A stretch of DNA of 64,000 nt, taken from the NCBI GenBank assembly GCA_013433145.1, contig CM024173.1:7088322-7152321 (forward strand). Reading direction: 5' to 3'. Below the pieces are notes generated by a model. It saw only the letters and a program-made list of their open reading frames with translations, was not told the DNA's origin and searched no databases. Shown here in pieces: positions 24,001 through 36,029 of the stretch. Every line of letters begins with the position of its first letter. Within the stretch, counting starts at the first letter, position 1. The DNA is from Ascaris suum (Eukaryota > Nematoda > Chromadorea > Rhabditida > Ascarididae). Position numbers and translations under genes: made by a program.

Positions 24001-27000
24001 GCTCCCTCTAAAGCGACCGAGCACATATGCAAATGCTGAAGGAAAATTGGTCTCCGAACCACTTTCAAATCTGATGAAGAATAAATCGTTGAGAAGAATC
24101 GAAAGAAATTAAGTACAAGAGATCAACAAGCGATGTTAACTGTCTATCGAATCAATTCCTCTCCTTACGTTCGCGAGAGGAAACCATTGCAAAGGTACAT
24201 GGAGATATATTACAGAAAGCAGTAAAACGTGTCCACTTATACTTGAGCAGTAAAAGACAAATATTTTCAAGCATAATGAATGCCTCAGAGTCACCTCAAA
24301 TACTCTTGCAGCAGCAGTCCATCCCTTGAGCGCGTGTCCGAAAACAACGGACAATTGCGCCAGTGACCTCTGCATAGTTTGTGCAGTCACCAAGAACGAC
24401 ATCAATCCACCAGCGTTTAATTCCTGCACGGAAATTAGAGATGCACCACCATAAAGAACAGCCAAAACGACGCCTACAAACATGATCAATCACTAAGCGG
24501 CGAGAAATCACTTCTGCCCGGGCTCTTTTTTCTTGAAGCAATCAGAAGGGGATGGTGCGCCTGAAATGAGCATGAAGTCCCGGGGCTGTCCTGAACCCAA
24601 CACTGCTGACGAACTCTGCGCACAACAAATCATTAACATCACACCTAACGAGATTCTCTGTATCCTTTTTAGCAGTCGCCTTAGAACCAGATCAAACGCA
24701 CTCGCGTACAGCATCATAAGCCAAAACAACTTCTGATGAGGACTGAAACGGATGAAGACGAAGATAACGATGACGAATCATCACAATCAGTCCGATGAAA
24801 GAACCAAGGGGCACATAACCAATCAGCAGGTGAGGAGGCAGTTGGGAGACGCTACCATCTCATTACTCACAGTCATGAAGTAATAATAGCCCACACTTAG
24901 GTGGAGTTAACACAAACTTCCTACCTACAAAATATGCATGGATGCCCCGATAATCAAGTGTAAAGTTGGCCAACTCGTGAAGGCTGGCATGCCTGAACTG
25001 GGCCTGTACTGATTCAATCGACTATCGCCGTGGCGACTAGGCATAAGCGCAAATAGAAGCTTTCCGATCTTATATATGGCCAGCATAACAACAGTTTTGC
25101 TGACTGCCTCAAATTATACAAACGTTGTCGATAGAGGGGAAGTTTTGCTAATCCGCACTGCGGTTTTTTTTGAAGGGTCAGCGGAAAGAATACTTGTAAG
25201 AAGATAAAATGGAATATGTGCGCTCATTGTGAAGAAACTTTGAGCATAATGTAAGCAATGAGATAGTAAGCGCGTCATGTACCACTTTGTATACATTTTA
25301 ACAAAAGTTGATGAATAAATATAAAGGGGTTTTTATAAATGTGCCCATTACTCGAAGCCACAGGAAAATGTTAAAATTACTGAAAAGAATGAAAAATGCC
25401 GTAAACGTAACATTTAGGAAGAAATTCGTTGCCCCTTGGAATATACCAATACCAAATCCAAGCAGTTCAGAGAGATGCCTCGCTCGCTGCGTCTCCCGAT
25501 CAAATAGTCTACAAAAGGCAATGGAACTTCACAACGAAGGTGAACATAACCTGAAACTACACCGCGCTCCGGCTGTGCAGTGGAAGGTAGTTTGGCATGC
25601 AAATAATGGACGGAAATCAGCTTGTGTTTGAAGAATGAAGCTCGAATGCAACCTAGTTACCGCTGTCGTGAACGAGGTGAAGCGTAGTGAAAAAAATGGG
25701 ATGTCCTTGTTACATAGTTTCGACTGCAGAGATAAAATGAAAAAAGTTTTTAATCTTTCTGTGCAACAGCGCGAGTTCGCCACGTTAGAAAAAGAAAGTG
25801 CACAGAAAAAGTAAAATCTTTTTGCTGAAGAGAGAACTACGAAAGTTTAATCAATCAGACTATACAAGTCTCACTACGATGACTCTCTATTACTCGGCCG
25901 GACTCCAAAATTCAAAGCATTCTTCACAGTTACGAAGCGTCCTGTAAGCCTGAGGGATTCCTAAGTAATTGATCTAATCACGGACAACGGCATTCACATG
26001 CTACTTGATTATAACTCCTTCTAAATTTAATCACTTATAAACATTAAACTGATCAGCAGATATTAGTCATGCTCTGAAAAATGGGTTCTTCGGTTAACAG
26101 TTTGATACTAATTTGCTCAATTAAATAAGAATACGGATGGCTAGCAGTCCTGAGTGAACCTACTCGCGTTAACAAAACTCCTACTCACATCCCCTCCCCT
26201 CCCCCAGCCTAACTAGCAAAATGCTTGAACATCTAGAATGCAAGAGATCATCAGGTAAGCGGTAGAGATCTTAATTATTGAAAACCGACTTCCTATGAGT
26301 TACTTCTCTCTATCATTCACTGTACTTCTAAAATAACCATCATCTGTAGTAAAGCAAATGATTAAAATAAGCCTGTTTTTGAAAAGTATGTTTGAAACCC
26401 GGTGAGAATAAAATTCGGAGACCAGAAGAAACTCGAGATACTGCTTTCTGCACAGCTGCATTATCTTCTCTTCGCAGGTGCCAACTTCCAGCATGCTTAG
26501 CAAGCCACTTGTACTCCAAATTGTACTTAGGAATTAAGATCAAACACATGTTACGATGACTTGCTGCACATAATGTCCCTGGAATGCCCTCTCCTTTATA
26601 CATAATACTACATTCCTGACAAGAAAACCTCGGACTGAGTGCGTATGTAAGCATAAAATGATTCGAATAAGCTCTCGAGTGCAAGAGTAATCTGGCAAAA
26701 AACGGGATCGAATTTCTGATGCATATTTCTTCGAAGGTATCAACAATCGGAGTGCCTTTTTCCCGAAGTGGACCTGAAGAAATGCACATTCGATGTTACT
26801 TTAAGTGATAACATTCAAAGAGTTTTTAGATGGTGTAGGAAGCAAATATAGTACCGTTCAACTTTTTTGTTCGAATAACATGGCATCTTGGAATCCATTA
26901 AGCACAGTAGATTGCTGCCACTAAATAAGACTCACGCAATCTCTTGCCGCTCCATCGCAAACGCGCGAACGGTGCGTATGTTAGCGAATGCTTCATCGGC

Positions 27001-30000
27001 GACTGCTGCAGCGATCGCACTTTGTGACTGCGAGCTCCGACTGAGTCCACGTAGAAGAGCTCCGAAGGCAGTGCCAACCAATATAACCAACGGCACTGCT
27101 GTCATCGTTATGAGTGTCATCTTTGGTGAGATTATGTACAGTGAGACCATGCAACCACCCGTCTGCAAATTACCTACGAAAATATCGGAGAACTGAACTA
27201 GTGAATATATACTTCGAATAAGTTAGAAGAACGACAAACAGAAAGACTGAGACATGAAACTTAAGAATAAATACTAATATACTTCATTTAGATCTCCCAA
27301 ACTGGGAATTTAATGTCACAGCGCTCGAAAAAATTTAACTCGTTACAGTTATTTCTCAAATTGCATAATAGTGACTGCCCGAATCAGGCGTTAAAACGAC
27401 ATTGCATGGTCCTGAAAGAATTAAAGAAGTGTAGGCATCAAGTCTTCGTCTATAGTACATCCAAAAAGCTTGGTTTTCCAAACAAATAACTTCAATAATC
27501 AATCTGTAAAGTGCATCAGAATACTGACGTTCGTTCTGAAAAACAAATCGAGGTTGCACGATAGAACTGCGCATAAGGCGAAAGAAAAGATTTGTAAGTG
27601 TTAATAAAAAATAAATATTAAACAATAAAATAGCCAATGAATAACATGTTTATAGACGATCAGATCAAACGCCTCCCATGCATAGCAAAGTTAATCCTCG
27701 GCAATTAAAAAAATAATTGCTAGCCACTATCTCCGACAACTTTCACTTATCCGCTTCAACACGAATATCTCCGTTTTGAAATCATCGTTGAAAAGATTGC
27801 GACATACATGCAACTTTACTCTTAGCAAAATACCATGGCAAATAGCACTGATTCGTTGTGTTAAACAACGATTATCGTAAATATGGAATAAAATCACTGT
27901 GGCTGGTTTAGGCGTCCCAAACGCTAAGAAAGAGATCACATTTGAAGAGAAAAGTTGTGCAGAATACAATTGTCTTCCACACTTTCATAACGTACTGCAA
28001 TGAAACATCAAAGTACTTCTGCGATGCAACAGAATTAATTGTATAAAGTACCAGATACTCAAACATCGCATATCAGACGCACTATTTTAGTGAAGTATGA
28101 TACCTTGTTGTTTTTTTAGTGAAGTATGATATCTGTACTGATGTGCAGTTTTCCAGAAGTTATTCACAGGTATTGCCTCCAATCTCGTAAAGAGGAAACT
28201 GCTGAGAGCAAAGTCATTTTCCCTTTACGGTTTTAGACGGAGACTGCAGGTGAAATTGAGGATGAAAATTGCAAAAATTGCAATGCACTATTTTGATCGC
28301 ATTTCTAAAGTTCGAAATTAAAAAAAATTAATTCATACATTCAAACGGCGAATTTTTTGGCGATGAAAACAATTGGATAAATATCTTTGCAACCACCTCA
28401 TACATATATTCATCCAAACCATCCGTAAAAACAAAAATTTTTGAAAATAAAGCATCATTTGAATTCGCGAACAATTCTGAAAGGCTCGAAACATCTCGAT
28501 CATCTCCCCCAATACACATCAGCCATTGGTCTCATAGACTGCCGAAAACGACGAGCCAGGCAATTCGCATGACATTTTGAATCCACTCGAGGCTTTGAAT
28601 TTCAATTTGCGATTATGCTACAAACTTCAGTTGGGAGGGATGATCTTCTTGCATCGCTTTCCGATCAAAATCCCTCTATCAATACATAAACGGTAATAAT
28701 GAAACCTGTGTGAAAGTCCTCAGGCCCTGAGCCACAGCGAGTTTGAAGCAGCTTTTGAATTCGTGTACGTCTGCACTCAAACGTGCATTCAGTTCCCCGG
28801 TTAGTGTAACGTCGTAGAAGCTCATATCCTGTAACTGAATCCTCGATTAAAAATGGGGCGTTCACACCAGCACAAAAACATGTCCTAGGAGGCAGTATCC
28901 ACTTACCAAAAAAAAAAAAAAATGGAGGAGGGTGCCAGACAGGATGTCACGATGCACGCTCCCAATATTGTAACCGACGCGAACACTCGCGCAAACCATC
29001 CTCAAAAGAAAAGTTCGTATTTAAATGCGTATGTGTCTGTCTGTATGGCATTTTATGGGCGTATATATGAACCGACAAACCCAATAAATCCAGCATTTAC
29101 CACAAAGTAAGACTACCGCTACCATGCAAAGTTATTCCAGGCAGTAGTTTCGCGAAACTTGGCGGCTGGATTTTGGCAAGTTGGAACATTCTTTTTGAAC
29201 GGTAATCAAGCCGTTCCGCATAGTCGACGTGGCGCCTCGTTCACGAGTCCCTTCATATAAAAATTTAAGCATCAATGAGGAAATATAAGATGGCAAAAAG
29301 CCACCAGGTGTTTAAAGATGCCTTTCAAGGAGTGCTTCTATTCAACGAAGGAATCATTTTCGACTGAATATGAAGGTTTGTATGACAGAATGCACCATCC
29401 GTATCTCCCCTAAGGGAGGTAGAAGTTAAGAAAAAGATTCCTTGCAGCAAGACATTTTGACAAGAGGGCACAAAATCAGAAACCTATGGCTCAGGAATCA
29501 TTCACAACTGACAAGCAATGTATATCGCGCACCTGGTGAAGTAGCCTTTCAAATAGCATCATACGGAGATCAAAGGCCATACGTTCGCCCATTACAGACA
29601 GAAAGCTTATATATAGGAACGTCAGCACTGCCTGAAACGAAGCCCTGAGATTTATGAATATTTGTGAGTGGAGTGATAAGCAACATCACTATGATGGACG
29701 ATAAGCCAGTCACCGAAAACTTATGGAGAATAACAAAAACACACCTGTTGCACCTACTCGCTGAGGACTGTAATTAGAACAACACCTTAACTAAACCTCT
29801 GCTTCATTTAATATAAAGAACAAAAGCTAATTTGTTAATGGCAGTTCAAGCTTCCGATTTAGTGGCTGATGACGTCTGGACAATGACCATCTCGATTACA
29901 ATTGATGCAGGACAATGGTCACGTATCTTTAAACAATGTGAGGATATTTCCGAAATTAGCTGACCATAGCAAATATTGCTGTGCAGGTGTAGTGACCACT

Positions 30001-33000
30001 ACCACCTACATAACATTAGCGATAAATTGGGCGATTGCGACATAATTCGGTTTTGTTTATTTGAACTGAGAAAACTATTTTTGCAGATTTGCGTAGTACA
30101 ATTTTAGATGCAGTAAGTGCATCGTCATCATACTTGAGTTGATCATGTTTTCCACTTAGTGAATTCATTCAGCATTAAATACCGAAGTATCAGATTTCCC
30201 TTTTATAGCACACCTTTCATTTGTGGACTTAAAAGGGACACACCTCCTCTATCGTCTTTGTTTGAATTTCACGTATTCTATTCCTCGATTTTTAAATTAG
30301 CGCACAATATTTGGACCCTGGGACATGCGATTAGAGTTTTTTGAACTGTGGACTTGCGGGATTTCCGAAAATCAGCAGAAAACTTGATTCCCAATGAACC
30401 AAAAAAAACTAAAAGACCCCATTGATTTTGTCTTTACCAGGTTCACAAGAAAAATTGTAAAATACAGGAATAGCCGTGTGGAGGGCACACCATATATGAG
30501 GTGCAAGTGCGAACAAAACTTATTTTCATCCATGCGAACTGTTCAAACGACCGGTTAATTGCACTAAACTTGACGCGATTATGCAAATTGAAGGGGGAAT
30601 GAGGAATTTTTTCAACTCAGTCTCCCAAAGTCTCAGCAAAATTTCAAAAATATGTCGATCTCTACCGTCTAAACAATTCTACTTAAGTTCTCGCCATTTT
30701 CGGTTATACTGATATTTACATAAAATCTTCCCCTAAATGAATTTGACATCCTGGAACATGCACAATCAGACAGCAATAATACGTCACCGCCTGCTTATTT
30801 CCTTAAGACAGCGTCACACAGCGAAACGTCCAACAAGCTATCCTCGATAGCCATTCGTCAGCAGTGAAATCAACCTCATTATTACAGCGAAAATGGGTGA
30901 GCACTGGGAGGGGTTTATACGAAGGAAAAGGTTTTCTCAGGTATATGTTACAATATCCTATAGAGCATGATGTTCGAAGCATACCTGCATAGCATACGTG
31001 AACAGCAGCTTCACTCCAACCGGTCGTAAGTGGCGCATATCCACTACCTCACCTCTCGATTCACACACTAAGAACTCGGCAATCTCATTGACCAATTCAC
31101 CCAATAGAATGGGGAGATGTACATTAAGAAATGCAGTCAGCATCGCACACTGCAAATGTCACGAGTGTTTTGCGAATAAAAGTGCCGTAAAGATGATTCC
31201 TGATCCGAAATGCACAATGCAGGAATCAAATTTCCATAAAAAGAACGTTACAATGCGATGCACTTGGCGACTCCTGCTTATGGACAGCCATTTGGAAAAG
31301 CCGTTTATTCAGTGATGACGAGCTTGAAACGAGTGTGCTTTGCATCACCTAAATTAACAAATCTACCCTCTAGAACCGCATCAGAATTTCTTGTAAGGGG
31401 ATGTAACTGCCATTGACATCCCTCGACCGCATCGAGTTGTGCCCTCTCAAGATATGAGGATTGACGTTTCAAATTTAGCGAGTAAGTTGAAAGTGTCAGC
31501 TGCTATTAGAAAGTGCTATATAAAGCTAAGCGCACATGAGATATCGAAAGGAATGTTCGAAATAACTCAACGTTTATCTGCAGTAAGGCGATAGATCGAA
31601 TGATCTACTTCTCAAGTTCAGACATCTAGTACAGAGCAACCATCAGACACATAAGCGCAGACGCATATCGACACACGTGCGCGCACATAAGCTGAAACAC
31701 AACACTGAACAACGCTGGAACCTAAAAAACACTCATCAATCAGAATTTTTGAACACTTCGGCACTCCTCTAATCCGCAACTTTTGAATTTACGTCCACGC
31801 GAAGACACTGGAAAGGAGGAATAAGGAAGTTAGTGCTCAAATGGCATCTGAAATCGAAAACGAACAAATTTTCAACACCACCACAAATGAGTTAGTAATA
31901 CCTGAATGGACTTGAAAGTTTCAAAGAGCGCCTTCTAACTGCCTATTCTGAACGGCGAACAATCAACGGACATCAACAAGGGATTTAAAACTGCTGAAGC
32001 CCTTTTTATGAGAAAAAAGGCTGCATAAGGGAAAGTAATCGAGAAAAGCTTATTACTGAGGTGTTTGGAATAGGTATTTTATGGCAAAACGATAAGAAAC
32101 GCAAATAGACGAAGCAAGAAAAACGCAACGTACCGCAACAGCAGCCAGGAACCACCCGAAATAAGGTTTCAACAAACTCCAGACATCCGACAGTTTCAGC
32201 TCAGGTTCTTTTGTCTCGGTCAGATGTTGACTCAAGCATTCTGTACGTCGGCTTAATTCAGCGTTCGTTAAAGGCTGACAATGGCTGAGCCTGAAGCAGT
32301 AAAAAAAAGCGTAACCTGAGACAGCATAACGCATACGTTTGCAAGCTGTGTCATACAACAGCTAAACTATGAAAGGAAAAACAATCTGAAAACAATTTAA
32401 GGAGTTTAAGCTGTTAACGTGAGTGGAAACTTGTCAAACAGGCAAAGAGGTAAACCTAGACACACTTCTCAGCCTATCCGAGCATTCAAACCATCCAAAA
32501 TTTGAGAGTATCGAAAGGAATAAATGAGTGCAGAATCTGCCGCACACGCAAATTACATCTCCCAAATTGGGGCACTACAGCTGTAGTGTACTAGAATTGG
32601 GACCGTTGTGTATGATTTCCACATGAACGATAATCATTGGGAAATACGCAAAAATCCCGTCGGCTTCCATTTCCTGTGGGTAGAAATATTTTGGAGAGTA
32701 TTCCCATCACACAAGCAACACATCTGCATTTCTCCACGACCACATAGCAACCCACTGTTCTGTAACCGATTTTTCTGAAGATTTAACACTGCAGCAAATA
32801 GATTTGGTTCATTTTGTTAACTGCAACAAAGTTTTTTTTGCCGCATTTCTAGTCTGATGTATTCAAATCTACACAACCATTTTCGAACTTTTTCGGTCGA
32901 AATCGTTTTCTGACTAATTCCACGCTTGTTAAATCGATCAAGTTTTGTGAGCAGCCTGTCGCGCTCTTCCGGCTACCTTCATGCTCCTAGCTACCACACA

Positions 33001-33816
33001 CGGACAGCATCTTTCGCTTCAAATCACCAACTACAGCGCCACATTTGCAACATCATGTGCGGCTTGACAGGTCTGCTGCGCTTTTCCAGCTAACGTCACA
33101 TCATTGTACTACCCATATCAGCAAAATACAGCTATAATAGTCTGTCTGTCTATTTGTCAAAGAAGCTGCTGGCAACAAACATTAGAGATGGCTAGTGTTT
33201 GGAATTGCCCACTCACGCTAAAATTGTCCACTTAACGTCTCGAAAATAGGAATGATAAACATGAGCACACATGTTAACATAAGTGATACCTTCTACACTT
33301 TGCTTCGGTTAAACCTCCCAAAAAGTACAAAAAATGCCACAGATAGGCGAAGAATCCTTCAATATTAAGAAAAAATAACTCCGGAGCAAACAATTGCTTT
33401 TTCCAGTAACAGTCAGCCACCAATTACATTATGTAAATAAAAACTAGTATGAGGATTAAAAACACGAGGTAACAATGCTACCTGAGCAAAGGTACTGCAA
33501 AAGACAATGACACGCCACCGAGTCGGGCTGTACCCAGAAGTGTGCGGTAACATAATGGACGTCGTAGCCAAGTGACGATCTCTCGCTTCATGCATTCCGG
33601 CAGAATACCAGTAGCTGAACGACGAACCCCGCAACGTGCTGCCACGCCGACTATAGACCTCCGTGTCAAGCAGTACCTCAGCACCATCCCCCACATTATT
33701 GCTGAAATACTTTTTATGCCTTTATGTGGTCGCAGCTGACTCGTCAATATGGCATTCATAGAGCTGCATTGACGCGCCAAAGAGGAAACGAGAACCTTTG
33801 GGTTAGAAATGCTCAT
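17956..33816 (-). CDS. haf-3: Mitochondrial half ABC transporter, ABCB8 type (13 exons, about 738 aa)
   Basis: Half transporter, one membrane domain followed by one ATPase domain, that should form a dimer in the mitochondrial inner membrane. ABCB8 is linked to iron export and the mitochondrial ATP-sensitive K+ channel in mammals. The 13 exons on the minus strand join in phase to 2217 nt, close to the roughly 735 aa of human ABCB8. Residues 1-112 form an Arg-rich N-terminus consistent with a mitochondrial presequence. Residues about 150-470 form the six-helix membrane domain, including [10 protein letters not shown] and [18 protein letters not shown], typical of ABCB8. Residues about 490-738 form the ATPase: Walker A GPSGEGKTT (531-539), Q-loop ISQEP (Gln580), signature LSGGQ (636-640), Walker B VLIFDE (Asp660, Glu661), D-loop SALD and H-loop AHRLST (His692). 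All catalytic residues are present. The start is uncertain: ATG at 33816, with 33696 and 33687 as shorter choices that begin nearer the Arg-rich segment. The gene symbol is inferred from ABCB8 likeness. One exon border (exon 7) is odd; see findings. Confidence 0.93.
18621..18740 (-). CDS. haf-3: ABCB8-like exon 12 (H-loop)
   Basis: The acceptor is TTTTTAAG. The 40 codons include [19 protein letters not shown] with the switch histidine. The exon ends GAG|gtttct. Confidence 0.94.
20027..20233 (-). CDS. haf-3: ABCB8-like exon 11 (signature and Walker B)
   Basis: The acceptor is ATTTAAG. The 69 codons carry [16 protein letters not shown] and [15 protein letters not shown]. The exon ends ATC|gtatgt. 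Confidence 0.95.
21445..21650 (-). CDS. haf-3: ABCB8-like exon 10 (Walker A lysine, Q-loop)
   Basis: The acceptor is TGATTGAG. The exon completes Walker A as GKTT, then codes [19 protein letters not shown] and [19 protein letters not shown], diagnostic of ABCB8-like proteins. It ends CAG|gtcatc. Confidence 0.95.
22263..22455 (-). CDS. haf-3: ABCB8-like exon 9 (start of ATPase domain)
   Basis: The acceptor is ATTGCAG. The exon includes the A-loop context [12 protein letters not shown] and the first part of Walker A (CGPSGE), and splits the motif in phase 1 at GAAG|gttttt. Confidence 0.94.
23098..23172 (+). repeat. tRNA-like element (tRNA-derived SINE or tRNA pseudogene)
   Basis: This lies in an intron of the ABC transporter. 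It has an A-box-like TTGATCAGCGGT, then a CTGCTCAGAAAGCTGAAGG segment where an anticodon arm would be, then a B-box-like GGTTCGATGCC. Spacing is tRNA-like, but I cannot fold a clean acceptor stem, so a tRNA-derived repeat is more likely than a working tRNA. Confidence 0.4.
24295..24473 (-). CDS. haf-3: ABCB8-like exon 8
   Basis: The acceptor is GTTTGTAG and the exon enters in phase 1. It codes helix 5/6 with [20 protein letters not shown] and ends RVFE at GAG|gtgact. Confidence 0.92.
25381..25508 (-). CDS. haf-3: ABCB8-like exon 7 (3' border uncertain)
   Basis: The acceptor is CCTTTTGTAG. The exon codes [21 protein letters not shown], matching the helix 5 region. With the canonical donor TTCA|gtaatt at 25381 the phase fits but nine or ten extra residues are added. 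Ending at about 25411 would match ABCB8 length but needs a non-GT donor. Confidence 0.75.
26936..27162 (-). CDS. haf-3: ABCB8-like exon 6
   Basis: The acceptor is ATTTGCAG. The exon codes helix 3/4 and the coupling helix region with [18 protein letters not shown]. It ends in phase 2 at ATTGC|gtgagt. Confidence 0.93.
28706..28828 (-). CDS. haf-3: ABCB8-like exon 5
   Basis: The acceptor is AGTTACAG. The 41 codons include [16 protein letters not shown] and [10 protein letters not shown], the conserved intracellular loop after helix 2. The exon ends CAG|gtttca. Confidence 0.92.
29533..29631 (-). CDS. haf-3: ABCB8-like exon 4
   Basis: The acceptor is TTTCAG. The exon is exactly 99 nt and codes the second helix and the loop [20 protein letters not shown], typical of ABCB transporters. 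It ends CAG|gtgcgc. Confidence 0.92.
30985..31149 (-). CDS. haf-3: ABCB8-like exon 3
   Basis: The acceptor is CATTTGCAG. The exon has 55 codons, phase 0 to 0, and contains [16 protein letters not shown], matching the end of the first ABCB8 membrane helix. It ends CAG|gtatgc. Confidence 0.92.
32134..32290 (-). CDS. haf-3: ABCB8-like exon 2
   Basis: The acceptor is ACTGCTTCAG. The exon completes Arg112 and then runs 52 codons, ending in the first hydrophobic helix ([12 protein letters not shown]) at GCG|gtacgt. Confidence 0.85.
33482..33816 (-). CDS. haf-3: ABCB8-like exon 1 (mitochondrial presequence)
   Basis: The exon is open from ATG at 33816 and ends CTCAG|gtagca in phase 2. The segment [14 protein letters not shown] onward is rich in Arg with almost no acidic residues, as in mitochondrial targeting sequences, so ATG 33696 is a credible alternative start. 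Confidence 0.7.
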
Positions 33817-35898
33817 TCCCTGCCTTTTTGTTTTTTTTTCTCTTGGACAGGCAAGAAATTGTCTTGATAACTTTCAGCGCTTTCCTTGTGAGAATAACCT
33901 TCAAAGCTGTCTCATCTTTGTCAACTGCGCTATGAGCAGAACTCAACGAACGAAGAAGACGTCACCCGATTTGCGCCAGTGGGTTCAGGGGAATCTAATT
34001 TCCAAGATGCTAGCTAACGGTACAGTATGATGCCAAACGAACATAAATTAAGTGAATCAAAAGACGTCACAACAATGCTTTAGCCAGTCGCGTTCTTCAT
34101 TCATAACGGTTAGGGGAATTCTCGCCAAGAACTGTCACAGTCTATAAATTCAAATTTCGACATTCCAGAATGTCGGAACTCATATATTAAAATTCACAAT
34201 TATAGCGGTAAAGATGGAGTAATAGATCTACAGGAATGAGAAAACGACTATTAAACGAATCAAACAGGGAAATGCATTAGTGGATGGCTATGAAAGAGGA
34301 AAACATCGAGTGCATACGTGATGAAACAACAATGAACATTGCTGGACGCCTAATAAAACAGAAGTGAATAATAAGGCGGCTGACTGATGTACCAAAGGAT
34401 ATATGGCACCTCCAAATAATTTGATGAACGTCACGTAGATTGCAGAAAGATCCATGACGGGAATGAGCATAAAGAATTTAATTCGTAGCACACGACCACA
34501 ACTATGTATCAGAAACCATCTGAAGCGTCTGTCGACACAATCCTTTTAATGGGACTCTAAAGTAACATGTCTCGAGCAGTGGGCATAACGCGACGCAAAA
34601 ACACCCGCATTTGTGGGATACCGGGGGCTGATCGCGTGAACTCTTCTCGTTGAGAATTCCAAAACTTTCACCAATTTTAGGCTCAGAAGCAACTTGCTTT
34701 GTCCACAATCAACACATCAACTGCGGCACTGGACGCCTGTGCATGTCTGCGATGTGCTTCTGTGCAACTGGAACAACGAAAGTCATAACTTGTGAAGGGG
34801 TTCATTCATGACTACAGAACCCTCTGTGTGAAAGCTTTAGAGAGTCGTGGAAACCCTCCACACGCGAAAGTTCAGCGAGCGCTTCGAAAGCCCCTCTTGC
34901 AGCTTTCTCGTACGTTAATTCATGCAGAACTCGATCCCTTCATGCTGCAGCTGCCAGTAACAAAATTTTTTTACTGCTTACTATGCAGCTTGTTTACACC
35001 GTCATAACGAAACTCTACCTCTACTCCACTGTTCTCGCATATCGCTGATGGCTCAGGTCCTGCATATGTCTCGTGCAATGTTCACGGTCAGCCATTTACG
35101 TTCTGGTGACCACCGCCCTGGCCACTTGTGGCAGTCATTTGTGCCTCAACCATTTGCCCTTGATCACTTGTGCCTTTTACTTCACGCCAACTTGAAAGAC
35201 GTATAGCCATCCACCATATAAAAGTAAGACTGCATTAAAGATGCATTAGAATTTGCAATTCTCGTCTTACTAATTGACGTCATTTCCACTGCAACGGACT
35301 CTGTTTTTTCGAACGCTTTTGCCCAAAAAATTTAATGCCCATAAACACTTGTTGCTCCCTCAAGCGTTCTCTTTGCACTTCAGTTTCTCCTCGTTTTCAA
35401 CTGTTTACCAGTCTATTTGCTTAACCAAGCTTGCTTGATTGCTTTTTTGCATACATTTATTGCTATCGCCGTAAAAGTAGTTTCGTTTCGGGACGGTCGA
35501 CGACATACTTGTATCGCGAAGATTCGTTTGAAAAGCTTAAAAAACACCAGAATTTTCTCTCAACTGCCACTCATACTGCCCAAAAAGTATGGATAAAACG
35601 CCCAGGTTATATCACTTTATGAAATCAACGAAAGGGTTATCCTCCAAACTCTTCCTCTGTTGGGATTCGGGAGAATTGGAGAGTTGGAATTTCGGTATTA
35701 ACCTTTACTTTCCAGTCGTACGGCATCTCATTTTAGCTTTCTTTCTCCGCCCTTCCCCGCAGTTCTACCTGAAGAGCTGTCAAAAAGCTAAGCTCTCAGT
35801 AGGAAAGCTTTCGGCGTTCATGCACTCTTCGCAGAAAAGGTTCATTACACTCTTTGCAGACCACTGAAATAGGTAGAAACTCAAAATGCGGGCCACAC
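33817..35898. other. Intergenic stretch upstream of the ABC transporter
   Basis: This is the 5' side of the minus-strand transporter and should hold its promoter. I see no TATA element I would defend and no exon with good borders. Confidence 0.5.
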
Positions 35899-36029
35899 CT
35901 TGCAGGACACATAAAAGGGCATTACAGCACTGTGGACAGAAGAGTGGCACTTCAGTAGCACGCAGCTGGCAGCAATTTTCGCGGCACAGCGACCCGCCGT
36001 TATTGTTGTCACTGCCTTTTGCACGGAAC
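35899..36029 (-). CDS. Candidate cysteine-rich exon, gene unrecognised
   Basis: On the minus strand, an AT-rich TTTTTATAAG acceptor precedes 131 nt ending CAAG|gtgtgg. One frame reads SLCRENCCQLRATEVPLFC then PQCC, a CxxxCC...CPxCC pattern that could bind zinc. A second frame is also open, so the reading frame is not decided. It lies inside a 164-codon minus-strand open frame (35780-36274). It may belong with the exons at 37.2-37.9 kb. Confidence 0.25.

Noticed and set aside
28074..28132. Short tandem duplication AGTGAAGTATGATA
   Set aside because: Two copies of 14 nt about 29 nt apart in intron DNA; too small to mean more than local slippage.
33413..33694. 93-codon minus-strand frame overlapping ABC transporter exon 1
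   Set aside because: It is a shadow of the transporter reading frame, which continues in phase through exon 2.
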